64,000 bases of DNA from Hsuehochloa calcarea (Eukaryota > Streptophyta > Magnoliopsida > Poales > Poaceae). The stretch is taken from the NCBI GenBank assembly GCA_036346395.1, contig CM070599.1, positions 8,113,232 to 8,177,231 on the forward strand, in the 5' to 3' direction. A model generated the notes under the pieces. It saw only the letters and a list, made by a program, of their open reading frames with translations. It did not search any database and was not told where the DNA came from. The translations under genes were made by a program, and so were the position numbers. Below are positions 55,561 through 64,000 of the stretch, one piece after another; the stretch's first letter is position 1, and each line of letters opens with the position of its first letter.

Positions 55561-56520
55561 GCTACATAAACCTCCAAGTCGTGAAAAATAACTTAGCATT
55601 GACATACTAGAAGTGAATCTAATAAGCGCCATCTTGCAGCTGATAACAAACTGTGGTAAAAGATGATCATCTTGTCCTTGGACCTACTATTCTTTTTTGG
55701 GCACTGCTACCCACTACTTGTCGCTGTAGCTCCAAGTTAATCATTGACACTTGCCCAAATCTTCAAAACTCCAGACTCTGGCATTCATAGCAAATCACTA
55801 AAATGCTCTGATGTAGCCATTATAAAATCATGCAAAGATGGTTCAATATCGCCATTACCAAGTTGATTAAAGATGATACATTGGATAGGACAACAAAGAA
55901 TGAATTGTTGGTGTGCATAAAATTTAAAGTGGAATTTTGCAAAGGGCTAAAAAATGTTTTAGTTGCAATGAACTACTTGTTGTACTAGACAACAATGGAT
56001 CACATAACTATACAACTTGAATTAATTACATTAAAATTATCATGTTCACAATCTATTATATTATTAAAACAAAGGGGGGGAAAAGAAATCACCACGTTCC
56101 CTCCCAACTCTTAAGGGCTATAAATTACCACGTAAATAGGTGAAAAAAGAGAAAGATTTACAATATCGATTGTGGTGGGTCTAGATTATAATTGTGCATC
56201 TTAAAACGTACTACTATATGAGAGTTATTACACTTGTATTCCGTATACAATTGTAGTCCATCATAAGAATTAGGTATAAACATAAGTACTTTATGTTTAG
56301 AATAAACATATGCATTATAGTATCTAGCCATGCAATTGTGCGAGAAATTCGACTAGTTGCGATAAAAAAAGTAAATCTCAATTCTCTTCAACTCATCAAC
56401 TGATATGTTCACATCAATCAAAGCATTAGGGACGTAAATTGATCTAATCACAAGAAATCTCAAAGGATTAGGACAAATTGCATAATGACAAGGACTCAAA
56501 TATCATCCACACCAATACAC
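55561..56520 (+). other. flank of the Sirevirus-like element, unassigned
   Basis: AT-rich repeat-like DNA starting with the GCTAC target duplication and continuous with 44908-44956 on the other side. No convincing gene. Short frames on the minus strand have no recognised domain. Confidence 0.4.
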
Positions 56521-57720
56521 CACGTACCTTGGTTTGCGTGTGAGTGCAGAGATCGAAGAAACGAAGGTGCGGAGAGGGGGATTGGGATCCTCTGCATTGA
56601 AGGAGTCAATGCCGAGGATCTATAGTGCATGGGCATTAGGAGCAATCTTCACTGTCCGAAAAAAATCAAAGGTCGAGATCAATTGCTACATTATTTCTAC
56701 TACAGTGTTTTCTCGCTACAATGCTTTCCCCTGTTGCAACATTATTTTGCTACAGTACTATAATAAATTACTGTTCACTTTCTCACTAAAACACTGTTCG
56801 CATGTGGCCCTTTGCAATACTACAGAGGATCCAGGTACGTAGAGAGGGGCACAGGCACACAGGAAGATCAAGATAGGCGATCGTATGGAGTGGTAACATG
56901 CATCAGAGACAGAAAGGCCGTATAGCCCACCTTCACCGCAGCCGTCGACAGAAGCCGTCTTCGAGCGAGGCTACCACTGTCGAGATCTGGTCAACTAGAT
57001 GCACCTCCTCCAAATCTTCCCAGATCTTGTGCCCCTTACCACCATTGCTGAGAGACTCTTCTCGATGTTCTTCGAGTGACGAAGATGCCTTTCCCCTACT
57101 GAGTGAGCCACTCCTCACTATACACTCCCTTCTCTCTGCCTCCTGACTCTCCCTGCCCCCGTTAGCCCTAGCCACCATCCTCTACTGCTCCTGCAGCCGC
57201 CACCGCTGCCCTAGCTGCTGCTGCCGATGTTGGGCTCCGCCATCTTAGCCGTTGTTGCTCTCCTTGGTCGTCACTGCCGGGTCTACTGCTACTAGGCGTG
57301 CTGCCCTAGGTTGTGCTGTCGCCGCCGCTACCGAGCCACCATTGGTCGTGTTGTGCTGCTATGCCGCGTGTTGCCACTGTTGTTGCTCCTGCACGCATGC
57401 ATGCAAGCTTGTCGCCATTGACTGCATGTTGTTGCTATCACCTTGCAAGTCGATGCCTTGTATTGCGACTCATCACGCGCGTAAGCTCCTACTAGGTAGT
57501 TGCTTCCACGACAGAGAGGGAGGAGGCAACATAAGAGAGAAGAAGCCAGGGAGGAAAAAAAGGAGAAGAAGGACATAGAAGAAGAGGAAGGAAGAAGAAG
57601 GCCAAGGCAGGAGAAGGAGGAAGAAGGGAGAAGGGAGAAGGAAGAAGAGGAGAAGAGAAAGAGAAAGAGAAGAAGAAATAGGAGGAGAAGAAATTAGGGT
57701 TTCATAATCTGATTAATTAG
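56521..57720 (+). other. GC-rich and purine-rich segment, unassigned
   Basis: 56670-56830 is rich in CTACA(G/A)T words. 56890-57480 is GC-rich with frames on both strands and no recognised protein. 57500-57695 is a near-pure AG tract (GAAGAAGAGGAAG-type) that codes only for Lys/Glu/Arg runs. It ends with two TTAGGGTTTCAT(A/G)AT words (57697, 57717). It may be the edge of an old retroelement leader. Confidence 0.35.
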
Positions 57721-59388
57721 GGTTTCATGATATGGTCGTCTATGGTCATCTACATCGTTCGTTTTCGAGGGGTAACAATATTAAAATCCTTGCTATGTTA
57801 ATAGATTATGTTTTAATCATAATTGAGTGTAGATCGATAACGGGAATTGGTATGTTGGTTATGCCATGTTCGGTTAATTATGTTGCTGATATTTGCTAGG
57901 GATTTTTGAGGTATATTCGTCCTATTTCATAGCTTTGCCATGTTAGGTAAGTTGTAGATTTTCTTTGGGCTTTTCATAGAGTACAAGATCACATGTTTTT
58001 GTAGAGTAGATTAGCAGTTATGATTTTTTTCAAGTCAGTTGTTCTGTATATCGTTGCGATTGGACAGTGTCGTAGCAATTATTATATTAAAATTACTACC
58101 TTCCCAAATTAGGGTTTTCATATAACATGAAAGTTGTAGGTCATTGCATAAGTTTTGCATAGAGTGCTAAATCTCTGGATTTTGTTAAGTGGTATAAAAG
58201 TTATGGCTTCCATTTCCGTTAGTAGCAGTTGTGTAAATTGCTTTATTATGTGCACTAGATGGCCGAATTAAATTACAGTCATAACTAGGTTTAGTTAGAT
58301 AATTCTCTATAGTTTCTAGAGGTGGTATGGTTTGCTATTTTTCATGTGGTAGAAAAATATATATAAAAATGTGAAGTCTACTGTTTTGTATTGTTCCAGT
58401 TTGACCTTTAGGGTTAAAAAACGGGGATTTAGATGACGTAATAAGAGAATTTGCATAACTAGGAAAGTGTAATATTTTTTGTAGATTCTGAAAAATATAA
58501 AGTTTGCTATGTTTGTGTTCCAGGATAAAAGTTATGGATATTTGATCACCGGACAAAGGTGGGTTGTCCAAAGAAGAGGGTTAATTGTGTCGGGTTTGCG
58601 CATAGGGGCGATGTTGAGTTATTTTATATTCATGTATTATTGTTGTATATTTTTTAGGTGGATTATTAGTTTTGTCTAGGAAGTGTTGATTCAAGTTTGG
58701 TGCCACCTTGGCATCATTCTAGCTTTTGTAGCTAAAAAGTAAGTGCATGGTAGAGCAGTAGATATCGGTTTATTTGCTACTTATCTTAACAATTATTGTT
58801 GCCATGAAATTTACTTATGTTTTGGTTATGATATTTAAATGCCAAGAAAATAATTATATGGTAATGACGATGATATGAGATGGTGATGGTATTACCATAA
58901 TGATGGCATGGTAATGATGATAATACATCATGTTGATGGATAATAGGAAAGACGTTGCATCATTTGCATTCATCATGATAGGATTGCATGAGCTAGATCG
59001 GTGAGAAAGTCATGTAACCATTTCGGTGAGATCGGTCAATAATGTTACATGGCTAGTCCGAAGAGCTCTACATAAAATCCTACAGACGTAGGGACTCCAC
59101 AGGAGTGGAGGATAGAGTGGTTCATCAACGGGTGATCACTCTACGATATCGATATCAGCTGATGGAGTTGCACATGGACATAGAGCATAATCATGCATTG
59201 CATACATAAAATATGGTAATGTTATTTGAGAGTGTTAATGATGATGATAGTGATCTAATTGAAATATAAGTTGTTTGTTTATTATTTTATTATGTATTTG
59301 CATAGTCTTGGACTCACTTTCGCTTTGTTGTTGATTTTAGGTGGTCAATGAAGGTGATATGCATGTGATAGAGTAGCACATGTGCATC
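57721..59388 (+). other. AT-rich repeat-like segment interrupted by the solo LTR
   Basis: AT-rich with recurrent AAAGTTATGG and TTGTAGATT words, followed by GATGATGG-type runs (58860-58930). No gene, terminal repeat or target site was resolved. It presumably continues after 61080. Confidence 0.35.
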
Positions 59389-61075
59389 TATGGATATCAT
59401 GGGGATATACTCTAGATCTTAGGCTGATGTGACAATTGGCAATGCCATTTACGGTTTATCGTTTCACGTGTTTTCGGCAAAGTTGCGGTGTCGGGCCTCA
59501 GTTCAGTCGGCCGCCCGAGCCGTGAACCTAGGCCGATCGTAAGGGCGATCCCAACCGCCATAGCGGCGGTCGGACCGGCCAACTTCAGAAAGTGAGGTTT
59601 TGAGCTGGGCCAAAAATAGAGGTAGCAGGCAATAGGTGGGATTCTACTGCACTTGGTCTCATAATTTTTAAAGTTTTCAGTCAAAAGTTCTATTGGTTTG
59701 AAAATTACAGTAGGTTTCGTAATTTGAGGGGTTGAAATCGGCTAAGTCCCAACTGACGGTCAGACCGGCCAGGGTGGGCGGTCTGACCGGTTTCACTTGG
59801 ATCGTCGGCCTTCGTGGCGGCGATGTTCGGTTGTTAGGTCAAAGTCATGAGTTTCAGGGCATATATGTTGCATGATGCATGTTTTGACTAACATGGGTCA
59901 AGTTGTGAAAAACTTATTCCCAAATTCGGTTTACTTGTCTATTGTTGTGCAGGTTTCTTGGTGGTCAACGACGGTCAACGGCGAGGATGATCGGGACTAG
60001 GCTTGGAGAGCTGAGGTCCAGAACGATCGACGATGCCGGGTGAGGTCAATGAACTCAAACTTGGTGCAAGATGGACAAGGGTGACCTATTGGCTAATTCG
60101 CGCGCAAGATGGTGCAAGGTGTAGCTAATTAGGTTAAGATGAGATAAAGACGACGCATTAAAATACGTACGTGTGTGACCCGTTTGTTTTGGGCCTTAAC
60201 GGGAGCCTAATTGAGTCAAACTTCTAGAAGGTCTAAGCCTCCACTATAAATAGGAGTGGGGGGTGGATGCACCTCCGCTTCGCCTTTTTATGATTAGAAA
60301 CCCTAATTTAATTAGGGAGAGCTTTTGTGGAGGCTAGGGTTCTTGAGAGTTTGATGTGATTTTCGTGCTCTTGGATTGAGCATTGTCCTCCATTGATGGA
60401 GTGGCTGTAAGCCCAAATCATATCAAATCAATCAAAGGAAAGTTTGATTAATGTCTTGTCTCTTTGCGTTCTTTCTCTATATTTGATGATTTTGAGTCTT
60501 TCTTTGATCTGCGAGTTTTTGATTGAATTCTTCACGTGATCTAGCTTGCTGTGACATATGGGAACATATCTAGGATCATCTTGATCATCAATCACCAACG
60601 AGCAAGATTTTGGATCTAGTTTTCGTTTTGACTCGGTTTTGAACCCTTCTTCAATCAAACAGAAAAGGATCGTTATTTTTCCAAGAATTATCACAATCTT
60701 TGATTGGAATAGGTTCCTGACATCATAGAGAAGGTGTGTTCCAAGTTTCATCAAGTTTGGAGTTGTAGATCAAAAGTTTCATCTATTTGCAACTTCGTCA
60801 TCTGGCTTTCTGTTACATTCTTGGTCAGTGCCGTGGATCGCCACAATGTGAGCAATGGCCGACCGCCAATTGTAATCGCTTTGGTTTTACTTGTGTTGAT
60901 TTCGTCATATTGCTTAGGGGCTTAAATTGGATTCAATACCAGTCTTCCACTGTACTGGTATATTGATCTTCATAGCTTCCATAGCTACTGGAGTAAAATT
61001 CTATTGAATCAATTGTTTGTGAAAAAGTGAGCGTGCTCCTATTCACCCCCCTCTAGTCGCCTTTTCGGTCCAACA
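59389..61075 (+). mobile_element. Sirevirus-like copia solo LTR
   Basis: 1,687 bp with the same termini as the 44957 element (TATGGATATCATGG, with TG changed to TA, to CGGTCCAACA). The flanks GCATC (59384-59388) and TCATC (61076-61080) match at 4 of 5. The TATA box is at 60245-60252. No internal sequence. Confidence 0.86.
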
Positions 61076-61080
61076 TCATC

Positions 61081-62575
61081 ATATGCAATCAATTAAACAT
61101 ATATTTTTAATTAGTTGCTTTAGTCAATTTAGAGATATGATACTTTCATTTAGAGTTGATTGACATACTTGGTTATCATTAGCTTAATGCTTGGAACTTG
61201 GTTTATTTACTTATAGTTTGATTTTATTATTAATTGTGCTAACCAATGTTCCTGGACACATGGTTCCGGGTGTCCCTCGAGCACGATTGACTGGCGCTTT
61301 CAAAGCGTGTGATCTGAGCATTCTTGGGTGCGTGGTTCTAAGTTGTGAATGTTAATTCTTTATGCATTTATATTGTTATGACTGTTGATAGGTGACCCGT
61401 TGTGGAGTTTTATTCTATATATTGCTTGCTGAAATTACTAGTAAATAATATTTAAATTGTTAAGAAGAATGATTTAGGTGATATTTTGTTTCAGTGTTGT
61501 GCGAGAGTATTACACGACAAGAGGACAAATAAATACTTCTTTCTCTGGGTCTATAAGTAAATCGTTGTCAACCCGTATGCGTGAGTTCATAAATCTCGCC
61601 GCTCATTGTCCGTGCCTCTGCTCTGCTCACTCGGTTGCCTCGAATCTTCCCTCTGGTGTGGCTACACAAGGCTACTGGCTGCTTTCTCAACCTCGTCGGC
61701 GTGCATACACGAGGTGAATTAGGAACTTTGTGGTACTTCCTGCTGCTGCAAATTTTTCTAATTGATGCTAATTCTTAGTGGCTTTCATGCTAAATTCATG
61801 TGGGGACTCTTTAGATGATATGCCCTTATTATTCTAACTTGAATACACAATTTTTGATCTTTTGCATCTTGGATAATATAGCATAATTGCTACAATGTTT
61901 TAAATTTACCCTAGATGTCGCAGCTAAATTAAGAATTTTCATCAAATTCTTAAAGGTGAAGAGAAGAACCCTCCTGAGGTCAACAAGCAGCTAAACGACG
62001 AGAAACAATATGTTTCTACATCTTAGTTTTGGAGCTATTTTACGATACACTAAATTTAATACAGACCGTCTATTCTTTAAGATCCAATGATTCAGATTAG
62101 TTAGGATTTAGTTATACTATACCTGATAGTATGAGTAGTAGAATCCCAATGTGGTAGAATTGTAATTGCTCATATGGAGATCACACGACATAGGAGTAAT
62201 ATTTTCAACTTTAGTTGGAAAAGTCAATAATACTCTCACGAAAAAATATAAATATATAAAAAAGTCTATTATGCCATTGACAAATCAATGATCAAATTTG
62301 ATTTATACTACCACCACCAGAAAATTTCTCTAGTTTTGACATTAGTATAATTTGTTTATTGCCAGTTATGACTAACCAACCAAAAAAGAAAGATTTAAAT
62401 TCCTATGTCACCTTTGGTAAAACAAAAGTCCTGTCAACTTGAGGAAAACATAAATAGGAAATTAAGTTTTTCTCAACGTCCATTTGTGTATTTACATGCC
62501 ATGTAATATATTTGTTTGTTCCTTTGTATTCTCGTTCATGCTAACACATATGCTTTGCTCCATAGTGTTGCAGCT
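61081..62575 (+). other. unassigned AT-rich sequence
   Basis: A moderately GC-rich patch at 61560-61715 is open in one frame but has no recognised domain. Otherwise AT-rich intergenic-like sequence. Confidence 0.35.
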
Positions 62576-62662
62576 CCCAAAGTACCCTTCGTAATAATAG
62601 GATTGCAATATTCGATATTGGTACTGATCAAGTGGTTGAGGACAATGTTCCAATGACATCAG
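62576..62662 (+). other. exon-like fragment of unknown origin
   Basis: Preceded by TGTTGCAG and ending in ATCAG|GTGAAA, this stretch is open in one frame (about 29 codons, including IAIFDIGTDQVVEDNVPMTS). It may be a gene or pseudogene exon carried here, but no neighbouring exon could be joined to it. Confidence 0.25.
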
Positions 62663-62723
62663 GTGAAAATTGATATTTATTTCTGTATTAAAATATTCTT
62701 AATCTGCTTCAGGAAGGTTTGGT

Positions 62724-62960
62724 GTTTTAACATTCTTCTCAAAGTACCTTGACAATTTTGCTTTTAACATTCTTGTCAAAGTACCTTGACAATTTTGCAG
62801 CTACGTTAAATCAGTAAGTCTTTGATGCTGGAAGGGAACAAATTGACCAAAACAAGCAAGGTTAGGTGTTTTAACATTCTTGTCAAAGTACCTGGACAAT
62901 TTTGCAGCTATGTTAAATTAGTAAGTCTTTGATCTTGGAAGGGAACAAATTGACCAAACA
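62724..62960 (+). repeat. irregular tandem repeat
   Basis: TTTTAACATTCTTGTCAAAG plus TACCTTGACAATTTTGC recurs at about 62724, 62762 and 62868. The last two units extend through CTTTGATNNTGGAAGGGAAC to AAATTGACCAAA. The unit is about 105 bp. Confidence 0.8.
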
Positions 62961-63683
62961 GATCAAGCTTCAAAACTGGCGCGCTGTTCAAGTCAGAGCT
63001 CATTTCGCTGCAACTCTAACCCAACAAGTGTGTTCATCTGAAATCTGAACCAATATCCATCCCTTGAGACGAAGCTAAACTAGGTATTTTAGCCATTCGA
63101 AGCCGCAAAAGCAACACCAATGGATCCCGCCGGCCGAAATATGGTGATGGATAGGGTGTGCGAAGCCAAAGTAGATTCATAAATCTGGTTATGGATGGGT
63201 GTGCAACAACTCATGAGCTTTCAGGTTTGTTGATCCTGAGGCTTAATGGTGTAGCGCTCATTGTTTGTCGTACTCATTTGTAACCTTACCTTTTCCATGT
63301 GGATCTTGTTCGATCCTGAGTTCTAAATCTAGAATTGGAGATGAGTTCAAGTAGCATAGGATCAATGTTAGAGTTGGTTACTTAAGACATTGTCAGTAGG
63401 TTACTTAATTAGACATTGTAACATGGGGATTGAATACTCTTAAGCAGATAGTATGCATTCACTCATCATTGGATGTCTGCATATCCGAGAAAATACCGAG
63501 ATTTCTTAAGGAGTGAGATGACATTGCATATGAGTAACCATCTGATTAGATAATCTCTTGAATATTCGTTCCGTAGCAACACACAGGCATTCAACTAGTC
63601 TATTCAAATAACTCGTGGAGAGCAGATGAAGGGTTCATAAAGCCCATCGTTGGAGTTTGTCGAAGGCAACCTAAAGCGGAAGA

Positions 63684-63737
63684 AATATAAATATAAATAT
63701 AAATATAAATATAAATATAAATAAATAAATAAATAAA
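63684..63737 (+). repeat. (ATAAAT)n and (AAAT)n microsatellite
   Basis: About six hexanucleotide units followed by four tetranucleotide units. The long minus-strand open frame over it (63970-63671) is a composition artefact. Confidence 0.95.
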
Positions 63738-64000
63738 ATGCTAAATAAAGAAGATCTTATTTTGTTTAAAAACAAAACAAAAGTTGATAAACAAAGAGGT
63801 ACTGTGAGGCATCGTTGGAATGGTAGAAACAATGGGAGCGGTCGGTGGTCTCCATATGTGTAGATTTGTTTGACTGATGAACGTAAAATCGAGAGGGGAG
63901 GCGAAAGAAATATGGTAATAGTGGAGTTTGGAATGATGGGCTTCACGGTAGATTGAACGGAGGGAAGCATATGTGGAGATGTTTGTGAAGGGACAAAGGG

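Noticed and set aside
57500..57697. Lys/Glu/Arg-rich open frame
   Set aside because: It is the translation of an AG-repeat tract and no start context or homologue is apparent.
63671..63970. Minus-strand open frame rich in Ile/Phe
   Set aside because: Its C-terminus is the translated (ATAAAT)n microsatellite and the rest has no domain.
1..64000. CRISPR arrays, tRNA or rRNA genes, prokaryotic operons or defence systems
   Set aside because: No regularly spaced repeats with unique spacers and no cloverleaf or rRNA sequence were noticed. tRNA-like words occur only as retroelement primer sites.

Overview
The window is nuclear DNA from a grass, most likely rice or another Oryza. The evidence is an intron-rich plant gene with canonical GT-AG introns, Tourist-like and hAT-type DNA transposons, and gypsy, short-LTR copia, Sirevirus-like copia and TRIM elements of grass type. 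I recognise one host gene. It is the 3' part of VPS54 on the + strand, the GARP-complex subunit that tethers endosome-derived vesicles at the trans-Golgi network. Thirteen exons between 9106 and 30971 join in a consistent reading frame and give 624 codons plus a stop. The 5' exons lie left of the window.

Layout. 1-8832: 3' part of a sense-oriented Ty3/gypsy element, split inside its reverse transcriptase by an antisense copia element (1219-6362, target duplication GTCTG). 9106-9441: two VPS54 exons. 9442-19105: a 9.7-kb intron holding a Sirevirus-like solo LTR, a hAT element with GC-rich cargo and a second copy of the same copia family (13742-18932, duplication TTGTT). 19106-21731: six exons. 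21732-29347: a 7.6-kb intron with a composite repeat, a third copia element (right end 27595) and a Tourist-like element. 29348-30971: the last five exons. 30972-35469: 3' flank with a hAT element carrying a nested MITE, and a large inverted repeat. 35470-44907: nested large LTRs, including a 3.1-kb solo LTR with a perfect 5-bp duplication. 44957-55560: a Sirevirus-like copia element (duplication GCTAC) whose gag-pol is interrupted by a TRIM and whose 3' LTR has lost its first ~570 bp. 55561-64000: unassigned repeats around another Sirevirus-like solo LTR (59389-61075). No tRNA, rRNA, CRISPR array or prokaryotic-type system was seen.

The most notable signal is not a gene. Where repeat copies can be compared, differences cluster at CTG/CAG (CHG, the plant methylation context), where one copy shows CG, CCG or TCG and often loses or gains a base. 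The direction flips from one stretch to another, and many reading-frame breaks fall at these sites. This looks like methylation-linked base-calling error in heavily methylated transposons, although a biological cause cannot be excluded from sequence alone.
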